Shown: positions 55,666 to 64,000, counted from the stretch's first letter. The stretch is 64,000 nucleotides of DNA from Tenacibaculum sp. SG-28 (GCF_002954385.1 NZ_MQVY01000001.1:995957-1059956), one strand, 5' to 3'. Made by a program: numbers and translations. The notes: generated by a model from the letters alone, not told the origin.

Positions 55666-58134
55666 ATGAAAAAAATTACCCTGCTACTTCTATTGGCAAA
55701 CCTCTCTTTATTTGCACAGCAAAAAAGAAATACAAAAACGGAATCTACAATAAAATTGACTGGAAAAATTGTAGAAAATGACAGCAAGCAACCTCTTGAA
55801 TATGCGACAGTTGTACTTACCCATCTCAAGAGTAATGAAGTTTCTGGTGGTATTACCGATATAGAGGGTAACTTTTCAATAAGTATTCCAAAAGGAGACT
55901 ATGCGGTTAAAGTAGAATTTATTGGGTTTAAAACCAAAAAACTACCAAATCAAAAATTAGAGGAAAACAAAAACTTAGGAACGATAACTTTGAAAGAAGA
56001 TTCGGAGAGCTTAGACGAGGTAGAAATTATCGCTGAAAAATCAACTGTTGAGATACGGTTAGACAAAAAAATATACAATGTTGGAAAAGACATGACCCTG
56101 AAAGGAGGAAATGCTAGTGATGTTTTGGATAATGTTCCCTCTGTTAATGTAGATGCTGAGGGAGCCGTAAGTCTACGGGGTAATGAAAATGTACGAATTT
56201 TAATCGATGGAAAACCGTCGGCCCTTGTCGGTTTAAGCGGAACTGATGCCTTGAGAAATTTACCCTCTGATGCTATTGAAAAGGTAGAGGTGATTACCTC
56301 TCCATCTGCAAGATACGACGCGGAAGGAACTGCTGGTATATTAAATATAATACTTAGAAAAGGAAAGTTAACAGGATTTAATGGATCTATCAATACCACT
56401 ATTGGTAATCCGGACATACTTACCATAGCACCAAATTTAAACTACCGAACTAAAAAGTTTAATCTATTTTCAAATTTTGGCTATTCGTATAGAAAAGGCC
56501 CCGGAAACTCAGATATAAAATTCTCCTATTTAAACGATGGTATTATCGACAGCACCCAAATTGAGAATAGAGTTTTTGATCGAGAAAATAAGAATTTTAA
56601 TGCTTCCATAGGTATAGAATATTATCTAAACAAAAATAGTTCGATAACCGGTTCTGTTTTTTTCAGAGATTCGAAAGGAAATGATATTGCAACCAACCTA
56701 ACGGATAGGTTCGTTATGGAAGATCCAACCCAAATTATAAAAAAGGAAAATCGTGTTGAAACAGAAATAGAGGATGGAATTGACACGCAATTCTCCCTAA
56801 ATTACACTAACAATTTTGATGGTGAAGGAAAAAAAATAATTCTAGACTACCAATACAGTGATAGTGACGAAACGGAGCTTGCCCCTATTACTGTTGATGG
56901 AGTTTTAACAGAACAAAATTCCCAAATTACTAAATCAAAAGATCAATTGTTTCAAGCAGATTTTATTCTTCCAATTGGAGAGAATAGTCAATTCGAAATT
57001 GGTCATAAAACAACATTACAAGATTTATATTCTGATTTTAAGGTTCGGGATGGAAATGGAAATCCATTAGAATACGATCCTTCTAACGCCATAAAATTTC
57101 AACAAAATATATATGCATTTTATGCGCAATATGGCAATAAAATTGATGCGTTTTCGTATTTGTTAGGGCTTAGAACTGAAATTACCGATATTGATCTAGA
57201 CGTAATTACAACCAACCAAGAATCTAATAAGAATTATACCGAATGGTTTCCTACCGTTAATTTAGGGTATGAATTCAATGAAACAGACAACTTAACTTTG
57301 GGGTATAGCAGAAGGTTACAAAGACCAAGATTCTGGTTTATCAATCCATTTGAATCTCGAAGTTCTGCCTACAATGTATTTAAAGGAAATCCAGATATTG
57401 ACCCTACTTTCACAAGTTCATTTGATTTAGGCTATACCACTAAAATAAGTAAACTTACCCTTAATAGTTCTTTATACTATCAATATAGCACAGATATCAT
57501 TCAAACGGTTTCTACTGTTGAAAAACGTGAAATAGATGGTGAAATCGAAGATGTATTTGTAAGGCAACCCACTAATTTAAGTAATGAAAATCGTTATGGT
57601 TTTGAGGTTACAGCCAATTATAATCCTATATCATGGGCTCGATTTTCCACTACCTTTAACTATTATCGATTTAAAATTGATGCCTTCACCTATGTATACA
57701 CAGCTAACGATGGCGAAATAAAAACTATCGATTTTGATGCGGTAGATGACAATAGTTGGTTTGCGCGTTTTAACTCGCGAATAACCCTTCCGGGAAAAGT
57801 GCAATGGCAAACCAGAATTATGTATCGCGGTCCAAGGGTAACGGCACAAGAAGACAGAAAAGGTATGTTTGTTACCAATCTTTCCTTTAGTAAAGACTTG
57901 TTTAAAGAAAAAGCCTCTTTAGTATTAAATGTTCGTGATTTGTTTAACTCTAGAAAAAGAGAAACAATAACGTATTATGGAGGAAGAGAAAACCCTAATT
58001 CTATTGGGGATGGTTCTTTCCAATGGAGAGAGCGCCAAATAGCATTGAGTTTTACCTATCGATTTAACCAAAAGAAAAAACGAGAAAAAGAAAGAGGTGA
58101 ATACGGAGAAGGTGGCGAAGATTTTGGAGGTTAA
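55666..58134 (+). CDS. TonB-dependent receptor, outer-membrane beta-barrel family
   Basis: The 822-aa protein has a signal peptide (ITLLLLLANLSLFAQ), a CarboxypepD regulatory-like domain (about 30-105, TGKIVENDSKQPLEYATVVL), a plug domain (about 115-230, NASDVLDNVPSVNVDAEGAV, IEKVEVITSPSARYDAEG), and a 22-strand-type barrel that ends with a charged tail (KKKREKERGEYGEGGEDFGG). It has the layout of the OMP_b-brl_3 receptors rather than SusC. No ligand-specific partner is adjacent. An inverted repeat CAAGGT...ACCTTG (55602-55622) lies upstream and may be regulatory. Confidence 0.88.
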   Translation: MKKITLLLLLANLSLFAQQKRNTKTESTIKLTGKIVENDSKQPLEYATVVLTHLKSNEVSGGITDIEGNFSISIPKGDYAVKVEFIGFKTKKLPNQKLEENKNLGTITLKEDSESLDEVEIIAEKSTVEIRLDKKIYNVGKDMTLKGGNASDVLDNVPSVNVDAEGAVSLRGNENVRILIDGKPSALVGLSGTDALRNLPSDAIEKVEVITSPSARYDAEGTAGILNIILRKGKLTGFNGSINTTIGNPDILTIAPNLNYRTKKFNLFSNFGYSYRKGPGNSDIKFSYLNDGIIDSTQIENRVFDRENKNFNASIGIEYYLNKNSSITGSVFFRDSKGNDIATNLTDRFVMEDPTQIIKKENRVETEIEDGIDTQFSLNYTNNFDGEGKKIILDYQYSDSDETELAPITVDGVLTEQNSQITKSKDQLFQADFILPIGENSQFEIGHKTTLQDLYSDFKVRDGNGNPLEYDPSNAIKFQQNIYAFYAQYGNKIDAFSYLLGLRTEITDIDLDVITTNQESNKNYTEWFPTVNLGYEFNETDNLTLGYSRRLQRPRFWFINPFESRSSAYNVFKGNPDIDPTFTSSFDLGYTTKISKLTLNSSLYYQYSTDIIQTVSTVEKREIDGEIEDVFVRQPTNLSNENRYGFEVTANYNPISWARFSTTFNYYRFKIDAFTYVYTANDGEIKTIDFDAVDDNSWFARFNSRITLPGKVQWQTRIMYRGPRVTAQEDRKGMFVTNLSFSKDLFKEKASLVLNVRDLFNSRKRETITYYGGRENPNSIGDGSFQWRERQIALSFTYRFNQKKKREKERGEYGEGGEDFGG

Positions 58135-58308
58135 GATTCATAAAAGATTAATAAGTAGGCAAATACAATCCTATTATCAATAATGTGTTTTATCCTGTTG
58201 ACGTATAATTACTAAATCTTATCGAAAGAAAATAGTATTCGAACGACAGCAGCATTATAACAGAAGTAAAATATTTACTTTTGAAAAAAAATAATCTTTC
58301 ATTACATT

Positions 58309-58342
58309 AAAAAAGTATTCTTTACGGGGGGATACTTTTTTT
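58309..58342 (+). terminator. Hairpin terminator in the convergent gap
   Basis: AAAAAAGTATTC (58309-58320) pairs with GGATACTTTTTT (58330-58341), with one G-U pair, around a G-rich loop. The T tract suits termination of the TonB receptor gene, although it lies 175 nt after its stop. Confidence 0.6.
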
Positions 58343-58416
58343 GATTTATACGATTTCCATTACTCTATAAAACTTATTTTTATCGAAAATTTTAGCGTTT
58401 AAAAACTCGTTAACTA

Positions 58417-58428
58417 AGGGTTAACCCT
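58417..58428. repeat. Palindrome AGGGTTAACCCT
   Basis: This perfect 12-bp palindrome lies in the gap between the TonB receptor and the TPR-LuxR gene, 27 nt before an orphan promoter. It could be an operator. Confidence 0.45.
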
Positions 58429-58454
58429 GATATGTTTTTCAGTAGTATTGTCTA

Positions 58455-58485
58455 TTGTGAAAACCTATTCTTAGACCTAAATTTG
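58455..58485 (+). promoter_or_regulatory. Orphan promoter in a convergent intergenic gap
   Basis: TTG (58455-58457), a 20-nt spacer and TAAATTTG (58478-58485) match the consensus, yet no + strand gene follows. The -7 box overlaps the inverted repeat ATTTGTT-ACA-AACAAAT (58481-58497). Transcription would start near 58490 and run towards the 3' end of the TPR-LuxR gene in antisense. Confidence 0.5.
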
Positions 58486-58517
58486 TTACAAACAAATACG
58501 CAATATTATATAATTAG

Positions 58518-58586
58518 AACTAACTGCTGTTTCATCAATTGTTTTCTTTACTAATTATCTTTAATTCTTGATATACGCAGTTAGTT
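58518..58586 (+). other. Long-loop hairpin downstream of the orphan promoter
   Basis: AACTAACTGC (58518-58527) and GCAGTTAGTT (58577-58586) are perfect complements across a 49-nt AT-rich loop. With the promoter at 58455 it could form a small RNA of about 100 nt; no strong terminator follows. The rest of the 58135-58634 gap shows no gene. Confidence 0.35.
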
Positions 58587-58634
58587 TCCTGTAATTTTAA
58601 ACTAACCAAACTTTTTAAAAAGAAATTAGGAACT

Positions 58635-60157
58635 TTAAATTTCTCGAAGCATATCATATAGATTGTTTTCTCTTTGAAGTCCTAATTTCTTTTTTATTCT
58701 ATACCTCGTGGTCTCCACACTTCTTGGAGAAACATTGATTAAAAGTGCAACTTCTTTACTTTTTAGGTTAGAGACAATGTACGCACAATGTTTTAGATCA
58801 TTCACCGACAAATTAGGAGCTAAATTTTTTAAGGTATCAAAAAAATCAGGTCTAATATTTTCAAACTGTATTTTAAATTCATTCCAAAGCTCTTCTTCCT
58901 CAACCATGGAGTTAAGCTTTTTATTTACCGTTAGTAAATAAGAGGGTACATTAGGAGTTCTTTCAATATATTGTTCCATATCGTTACACATTTTTCGGAT
59001 GCTATCACAAAAGGTAGACAACTTTAAAACTTTTGAGAATAAGGTTTGCTCATTCCTTGAAAGTAGTTTTTGTGTTTCTATTTTATTTTGGGTTAAATCC
59101 TTGTTTTTAAATTTCAAATCTTCTATTAAATTCTCTAATCTTTTATTCAAGCATTCCATTCGAAGATTCTTTTTTTGTTTTTCTTATGTAAAATAAACGA
59201 TATCAAATAAAGCGTACCAAAAAAAAGAAATGCCAAGACACTGTAAACTAGTAAACTTCGCTGTTTGTTAATAGTTCTGTTTTTATTAGATAAGTAGGCA
59301 TTTTCTCTTGCGAAATCCTTTGCTAAAAAATCACGAAAAGAATTTTCAGCATACATCGTTTTAGCTGCTTGTTTATCACTTACAACCTTAAAATGCTGTA
59401 AAGCTTTATGAAAATCACCCTTTGATTCATAGACTCTACCCCATAATTCGTGTAATAAAACACTCGACATGCAATTTTCATTTACAGGAAATTGATGTGC
59501 TTGGCTTAAACAAGCGATAGCCTTATTGCTATCTTTTAATTCAAAATATGCCTCGGCTAAATACAAATGCAATAAACATAGTTTTTCTTGTTTAAAATTT
59601 AATTCTTTAGCCAGTTTTATACATTTTTTTGCATGTGCAATAACAGTATTCCATTTTCTTTCGTTTCTCTCTAAAAGAAGTAGATTTAAATAAGGATTGA
59701 ATTGCAATTCTTTATGGTTACTTACACTATAAAATGCAATAGCTTTATTGTAGTGGCTTTTTGCGATAGGTAAATCGTTATAAAGTTGCCGCTGTAGCAA
59801 CCCTAACTTATTACAAATACCTCCCAATAACATATTATCATTAGAACTCACTGCTAGCGCATATGCTTTTTCAAAATACGGAGTTGCCTGTTCGTAATTT
59901 TGTAACAGAAAACACCTGGTTCCACGTAAATATAAAACATTAGCATGCGTATTTGTATCTAACGGAAGTTCTTCGTTTGTACGTATAAACTTTAAAACGT
60001 CTAACAAAACACTTTTGTTTTCTGTGAGCTGATAAAGTTCACATTGCTCTGGAATCGTTTTTTTGTAGTTGGTACTAGTAATGCTAACTTCTTTCTCTAA
60101 CCATAGAGAACCTCCAATACAAAATGTAATAAATAATAAAATATATCCCTTATTCAT
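58635..60157 (-). CDS. TPR-membrane-coiled coil-LuxR regulator, split by a missing base
   Basis: The upstream frame (60157-59147) has an N-terminal hydrophobic segment, about five TPR units (HANVLYLRGTRCFLLQNYEQ, LYLAEAYFELKDSNKAIACL and others), and a second membrane segment (LLVYSVLAFLFFGTLYLISF) before it ends KKNKKRIFEWNA. The downstream frame has a coiled coil (LNKRLENLIEDLKFKNKDL) and a C-terminal LuxR-type helix-turn-helix (LKSKEVALLINVSPRSVETT). One A missing on the minus strand (T run 59170-59176) explains the split; the join reads KKNKKKNLRMECLNKRLEN. Such fused regulators of about 500 aa are common in Flavobacteriia. The target is unknown. Confidence 0.8.
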
Positions 60158-60161
60158 AAAC

Positions 60162-60169
60162 CAAAATTA
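60162..60169 (-). promoter_or_regulatory. -7 box of the TPR-LuxR gene, leaderless arrangement
   Basis: TAATTTTG on the minus strand ends 5 nt before the ATG at 60157, as at mnmE, so the mRNA should start at the start codon. Confidence 0.5.
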
Positions 60170-60332
60170 TTTTACACTATCTTTATAAAACAGCTACCCT
60201 TCAGGTATTTACAATACGTACTAATGCATGTAATATGCTATGTATGATAGTAGTAGAAGTGGGAGATAAAATTAAATGTAGTAGTAAATAAGTCCTCTAT
60301 ATACAGTTATGTACTATGGAAGGTGCTAATAT

Positions 60333-60362
60333 AAAAAAATACCCTACAAAAGTAATAGGGTA
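60333..60362 (-). terminator. Terminator of the GlmU-like gene
   Basis: On the minus strand TACCCTA pairs with TAGGGTA (complements of 60356-60362 and 60340-60346), followed by seven T. It lies 10 nt after the stop. Confidence 0.8.
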
Positions 60363-60371
60363 ATGTTTTTT

Positions 60372-61547
60372 TTAATAATTTCTGTATTTTTTTGTAGTTT
60401 CAAAAACGTGCTCTAGAATTCGTTTTTCTTTATCGTCGAAAAGCAGCTCTCTTCTTCCCATAACAACTTTCGCTACCTCGAATACTTTAGTTGTTTTATA
60501 TTCTGTAAAACCAGAGGACCCTCCCCAACTGAAGGACGGTATAAAATTTCTTGGGAATCCACTTCCAAAGATATTTGCGGAAACACCAATTACGGTTCCA
60601 GTATTAAACATCGTATTAATACCGCATTTGGAATGGTCACCCATCATTAAACCGCAAAATTGCAAACCTGTCTTGGCAAACCGTTGGGTTTCATAGTTCC
60701 AAAGTTTAACCTCCGCATAGTTATTTTTTAGATTGGAATTATTGGTGTCTGCTCCTAGATTGCACCATTCTCCAAGCACAGAATTTCCGAGATAACCTTC
60801 ATGCCCTTTACTCGAATATCCAAAAAGAACAGAATTATTAACCTCTCCTCCAACCTTACAAAACGGCCCAAGAGTGGTAGCACCATAAATTTTGGCACCC
60901 ATTTTTAACACGGAGTTTTCGCACATTGCCAGTCCTCCTCGCACTAAACATCCCTCCATAACTAACGCGTTTCTCCCAATATAAATTGGTCCTTTATCCG
61001 CATTAAGCGTAGCAAATGTTAGGCTTGCTCCTTCCTCGAGAAATATATCTTTTCGATTTATACATTGTACGGTATCTGGTATTGGTTGGGAGGTTCTTCC
61101 CGCTGTAATCAAATCAAAATCTGCCCGAATAGCAGCAGCATTATTTGAAAAAATATCCCAGGTATTATTGATTTTAAGAAGCTCCTCCTTACATTCGATT
61201 TGTTCATAAGCAGAAAGGTCGACTTCCTCTTGTGTTTCAGCAGTATAAAACGCCACAACATCTTCTCCTTTGAAAATTGCTTGCTTTGGCTGGAGCGATT
61301 TCACCATTTCTACTATAGCCTTGTTCGGAAGAAAAGATGCATTCAATAAAACATTTTCTTCCATTTCTACCATGGGGAATTTTTCCTCAAGATACTCTTC
61401 TGTAATTGTAGTAGTTGTAAAACCTAAAAACTTCTCCCATTTTTCCCGAATCGTTAAAATACCTATTCTAATATCAGCAACAGGACGTGTATAAGTAAAT
61501 GGTAGTAGTGCATTTCTTACGTCTCCATCAAATAAAATGTAATTCAT
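60372..61547 (-). CDS. GlmU-family sugar nucleotidyltransferase/acetyltransferase (Bacteroidota type)
   Basis: The 391-aa protein belongs to the group annotated as the alternative GlmU of Bacteroidetes. An N-terminal nucleotidyltransferase-like domain (YILFDGDVRNALLPFTYTRP, IGILTIREKWE) is followed by a left-handed beta-helix (about 190-350) with hexapeptide-like repeats (GPIYIGRNALVMEGCLVRGG, SVLFGYSSKGHEGYLGNSVL). It is thought to act in UDP-GlcNAc supply, though the substrate is inferred. A promoter with TTG, 19 nt and TAAGTTTG (61570-61577, minus strand) lies 23 nt upstream. Confidence 0.85.
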   Translation of the reverse strand: MNYILFDGDVRNALLPFTYTRPVADIRIGILTIREKWEKFLGFTTTTITEEYLEEKFPMVEMEENVLLNASFLPNKAIVEMVKSLQPKQAIFKGEDVVAFYTAETQEEVDLSAYEQIECKEELLKINNTWDIFSNNAAAIRADFDLITAGRTSQPIPDTVQCINRKDIFLEEGASLTFATLNADKGPIYIGRNALVMEGCLVRGGLAMCENSVLKMGAKIYGATTLGPFCKVGGEVNNSVLFGYSSKGHEGYLGNSVLGEWCNLGADTNNSNLKNNYAEVKLWNYETQRFAKTGLQFCGLMMGDHSKCGINTMFNTGTVIGVSANIFGSGFPRNFIPSFSWGGSSGFTEYKTTKVFEVAKVVMGRRELLFDDKEKRILEHVFETTKKYRNY

Positions 61548-61569
61548 TTTTCTAAATTTTACAGCCTCA

Positions 61570-61599
61570 CAAACTTAGCAAAATCATTTCATTTTACAA
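61570..61599 (-). promoter_or_regulatory. Promoter of the GlmU-like gene
   Basis: TTG and TAAGTTTG (61570-61577) are separated by 19 nt on the minus strand, with the ATG at 61547. It is back to back with the rightward box at 61616. Confidence 0.65.
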
Positions 61600-61615
61600 G
61601 TCAAAATTTTAACCT

Positions 61616-61623
61616 TACTTTTG
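61616..61623 (+). promoter_or_regulatory. -7 box of the gene at 61647
   Basis: TACTTTTG lies 23 nt before the ATG at 61647. No clear -33 element is seen. Confidence 0.5.
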
Positions 61624-61646
61624 TAGTATAAAAAATAAAACTAATT

Positions 61647-62066
61647 ATGAAAAAAACATTAGGTATCATACTATTAATCATCTCTATAGCAGCAGGTTTG
61701 TACTTTGCATTCATTTATTTTATTCCATTTAGCGAAGGGGTGCGATCTGGAGAATTAATAAAAATTAGCCACAAAGGTGTTGTTGTTAAAACCTGGGAAG
61801 GAGAAATAAGTCAGGGAATTTCAGGTGCACAAATATTTTCTTTTTCTGTAGAAGATGTAAACAAAGAAGTTATCAAAGATTTACAAAAATATCAAGGTAG
61901 GTATGTTAAGGTGCATTACAAAGAACGTTTCGGAACATTTTTCTGGCTAGGAGATACCAAATATTTTGTAACCAAGGTTGTGAGGGAATCTTCTCCACAC
62001 TTCAGAGGCGTCGAAAAAAACACAAATGAAGAAGACACCTTGGAAAAAGACATGGAGGTAAAGTAA
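61647..62066 (+). CDS. Small membrane-anchored protein of unknown function
   Basis: The 139-aa protein has an N-terminal membrane segment (TLGIILLIISIAAGLYFAFI) followed by a compact beta-rich domain (GELIKISHKGVVVKTWEGEI, YVKVHYKERFGTFFWLGDTK) and an acidic tail. Proteins of this look are conserved in Flavobacteriia, where they are sometimes wrongly called 6-phosphogluconate dehydrogenase; no such motif is present here. It precedes the ion channel gene by 68 nt. Confidence 0.75.
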   Translation: MKKTLGIILLIISIAAGLYFAFIYFIPFSEGVRSGELIKISHKGVVVKTWEGEISQGISGAQIFSFSVEDVNKEVIKDLQKYQGRYVKVHYKERFGTFFWLGDTKYFVTKVVRESSPHFRGVEKNTNEEDTLEKDMEVK

Positions 62067-62134
62067 TCTGCCATGTTAAATCACAATGTGCTCTAAAATA
62101 AAAAAGGTTACAACAACGAAAAATAGCTATTTTT

Positions 62135-62950
62135 TTGAAGAAAAAAGATTTAAATTGGAAAGACAAACTTCATGAAATAATTTATGAAGCAGATACCGCT
62201 GAAGGTAAATTATTTGACGTTATTTTACTTATCGCTATTGTAACTTCAGTAGTATTAGTAATGCTCGAGAGCATTGCTTCTTTTCAACTAAAGTACGGTT
62301 ACTATTTCAATATTGCTGAATGGATATTTACCATTCTTTTTTCCATCGAATATCTATTGCGAATCGTAGCAATAAAAAGACCTTTAAAGTATATTTTTAG
62401 CTTTTATGGTATTATTGATTTATTATCTACAATACCAAAATATTTATCGCTGTCTTTTGTGGGAACACACAGTTTAATTGCTCTTCGAGCACTCCGTTTA
62501 TTACGTGTATTCAGAATCTTGAAATTAGCTCGCTATATTGGTGCTTCTAATAACTTTATAAAAGCCTTAAAAGCAAGCAAAACAAAAATAGCTGTATTTT
62601 TATTTTTTGTTTTTATTCTATGTATTATACTAGGTACAATAATGTATCTTATAGAAGGCGGTAAAAATGGTTTTACCAGTATCCCACGAAGTATTTATTG
62701 GGCAATTGTTACCCTCACTACTGTTGGATACGGAGATATTGCACCACAAACTCCTCTAGGACAACTAATTGCTAGTGTTATAATGATTTTAGGATATGGT
62801 ATTATAGCGGTTCCGACGGGTATAGTTTCTTCGGAAATGGTTAAAACAGGAGATCTACATCTCAACACACAAGCGTGCCCAAATTGTTCGTATGCAGGCC
62901 ATACAGATAACGCTGTGTTTTGTTATCATTGCGGACATAAATTACACTAG
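62135..62950 (+). CDS. Voltage-gated-type potassium channel with C-terminal zinc ribbon
   Basis: The 271-aa ion transporter has six membrane segments, an S4-like helix with regularly spaced arginines (LIALRALRLLRVFRILKLAR), the K+ selectivity filter TTVGYGD (195-201), and S6 (IMILGYGIIAVPTGIVSSEM). The C-terminus carries a four-Cys zinc ribbon (CPNC at 248-251, CYHC at 263-266). The start is TTG 62135, since KKKDLNWKDKLHEIIYEADT looks conserved and no ATG precedes it. miaA starts 2 nt after its stop. Confidence 0.9.
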   Translation: MKKKDLNWKDKLHEIIYEADTAEGKLFDVILLIAIVTSVVLVMLESIASFQLKYGYYFNIAEWIFTILFSIEYLLRIVAIKRPLKYIFSFYGIIDLLSTIPKYLSLSFVGTHSLIALRALRLLRVFRILKLARYIGASNNFIKALKASKTKIAVFLFFVFILCIILGTIMYLIEGGKNGFTSIPRSIYWAIVTLTTVGYGDIAPQTPLGQLIASVIMILGYGIIAVPTGIVSSEMVKTGDLHLNTQACPNCSYAGHTDNAVFCYHCGHKLH

Positions 62951-62952
62951 TG

Positions 62953-63855
62953 ATGGAAAATACCTTAGTTACAATTGTTGGTGCGACAGCCATTGGAAAA
63001 ACTGCTTTGAGTATTGCATTAGCAAAATATTTTAACTGTGAAATTATTTCATGTGATTCGCGTCAGTTTTACAAAGAAATGACCATAGGAACAGCGGTAC
63101 CTGATCCTGAAGAATTAGCTGCTGCACCCCACCATTTCATTCAAACTAAAAGTATTTTTGACACTTACAGTGTGGGACAATTTGAAAAGGAAGCACTGCA
63201 AAAACTAGATGTTTTATTTCTACAAAATCCGATACAAATCATGGTTGGAGGAAGTGGCCTTTATGCTGATGCTGTTCTAAAAGGTTTAGACGAATTTCCT
63301 GAGATAGATCCAAAAATAAGAAAATCCCTTAATAAAGAATTAGAAGAAAACGGTATACAAATACTACAAGAGACATTACAAAACTTAGATGCTGTAGCTT
63401 ATGAGAATATCGCAATTGAAAACCCACACAGGCTAATACGTGCTTTGGAAATTTGTATTGGTACAGGAAAAACATTCACCTCTTTCAAAAACAAACCCAA
63501 ACAAAAAAGAAACTTTAAACCCATTGTAATTGGGTTGCATGCAGAAAGAGAAATTTTATACCATAGAATTAATTTACGGGTAGATAAAATGATTGCAAAT
63601 GGCTTGATTAAAGAAGCAAAAGAGTTATACCCTAATAGAAATTTAAATGCGTTAAAAACGGTAGGATACCGCGAATTATTTGAGTATTTTGATGGAAATA
63701 TTTCTAAGGAAACTGCCATTGAAGAGATCAAGAAAAATTCAAGAAGATTTGCAAAACGACAAGGAACGTGGTTCCGAAGGAACTCTGCAATAAAGTGGTT
63801 TGACTACCATACGGAGTGTGAAAAAATAATAAATTATATCGCCAAGGAACTATAA
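62953..63855 (+). CDS. miaA: tRNA dimethylallyltransferase MiaA
   Basis: MiaA transfers a dimethylallyl group to N6 of A37 in tRNAs that read UNN codons. The 300-aa protein has the P-loop GATAIGKT (10-17), the DSRQFYKEMTIGTAVPDPEE segment with the catalytic Asp, HHFIQTKSIFDTYSVGQFEK, GGSGLYADAVLKGLD, and the C-terminal TVGYRELFEYFDG and KRQGTWFRR. It starts at ATG 62953, 2 nt after the channel gene, so both are probably on one transcript. MiaE, encoded at 35.1 kb, acts later on the same base. Confidence 0.96.
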   Translation: MENTLVTIVGATAIGKTALSIALAKYFNCEIISCDSRQFYKEMTIGTAVPDPEELAAAPHHFIQTKSIFDTYSVGQFEKEALQKLDVLFLQNPIQIMVGGSGLYADAVLKGLDEFPEIDPKIRKSLNKELEENGIQILQETLQNLDAVAYENIAIENPHRLIRALEICIGTGKTFTSFKNKPKQKRNFKPIVIGLHAEREILYHRINLRVDKMIANGLIKEAKELYPNRNLNALKTVGYRELFEYFDGNISKETAIEEIKKNSRRFAKRQGTWFRRNSAIKWFDYHTECEKIINYIAKEL

Positions 63856-63965
63856 TGTGCAAAAGGTTCGGTTAGTCTAAAATATAAAAACAGGGTAAAA
63901 CTAAAAAAAATAATACTCCGCTATAATTAATATGCTGATTTTAGAGAATAGCTAAAACACTTTTA

Positions 63966-63973
63966 TATATTTG
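63966..63973 (+). promoter_or_regulatory. -7 box near the right edge
   Basis: TATATTTG lies 19 nt before an ATG at 63993. Confidence 0.45.
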
Positions 63974-63992
63974 TATAAATAAATTAAATAAA

Positions 63993-64000
63993 ATGAGAGT
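63993..64000 (+). CDS. Possible start of a gene cut by the window edge
   Basis: An ATG at 63993 follows a good -7 box. Only two codons are visible, so nothing can be said about the product. Confidence 0.3.

Noticed and set aside
1..64000. tRNA, rRNA, insertion sequences and riboswitches
   Set aside because: None was recognised by eye; a covariance-model search would be needed to exclude small RNAs fully.

Overview
The window comes from a member of the Bacteroidota, very probably a marine or environmental Flavobacteriaceae. The evidence is low GC content, many -7 boxes of the form TAnnTTTG (often with TTG or TTTG 19-20 nt upstream), a secreted protease with a type IX secretion (T9SS) C-terminal sorting domain, a CarboxypepD/plug-type TonB-dependent receptor, the Bacteroidota-type GlmU-like nucleotidyltransferase, and families typical of the group (DUF4294, DUF4268, DUF3667, TPR-LuxR regulators).

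Layout. 0-6.4 kb: DUF4294 protein, fdhD overlapping a YdeP-type molybdopterin oxidoreductase, a SPOR-domain membrane protein and a 505-aa outer-membrane-like protein built from three similar units with Gly-rich loops. 6.4-17.4 kb: housekeeping genes (two Nudix hydrolases, acyltransferase, M42 peptidase, AlkB-like dioxygenase, dnaX, a CPA1 antiporter with a nucleotide-binding C-terminus, pbpC). 17.5-30 kb: two complete tripartite exporters on opposite strands. One is a six-gene leftward operon (TolC, HlyD lipoprotein, two ATPases, two ABC-2 permeases). The other is a rightward tetR, small exported protein, ABC protein with degenerate ATPase motifs, HlyD and TolC. Between them, palindromic operator-like sites flank tetR and an unknown divergent gene. 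30-35.7 kb: SGNH lipoprotein, small membrane proteins, mnmE, DUF4268 and miaE. 35.7-38.4 kb: a nearly gene-free repeat region with four copies of a ~127-bp repeat, two copies of an ~86-bp REP-like repeat, and remnants of an RHS toxin tip with a possible small membrane immunity gene. 38.5-52 kb: a thioester alpha-2-macroglobulin, DEAD-box helicase, nitronate monooxygenase-like enzyme, secreted subtilase, mnmA, YwqK-like protein, sterol-desaturase-like enzyme and YkgJ-type protein. 52-64 kb: argS, lpd, TonB receptor, TPR-LuxR regulator, GlmU-like enzyme, potassium channel and miaA.

Reading frames. At least thirteen frame breaks interrupt nine otherwise well-conserved genes, including argS and lpd, and three more are suspected. 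Nearly all are single-base deletions, mostly in A or T runs. I read them as errors in this sequence rather than pseudogenes and give the corrected full extents.

Themes. Four tRNA anticodon-loop modification genes are present (mnmE and mnmA for U34; miaA and miaE for A37). PbpC and alpha-2-macroglobulin, elsewhere often adjacent, are 21 kb apart. The most novel candidates are the second exporter with its TetR sites and small protein, the triplicated Gly-rich barrel protein, the repeat/RHS island, and an orphan promoter with inverted repeats in the convergent gap at 58.1-58.6 kb.
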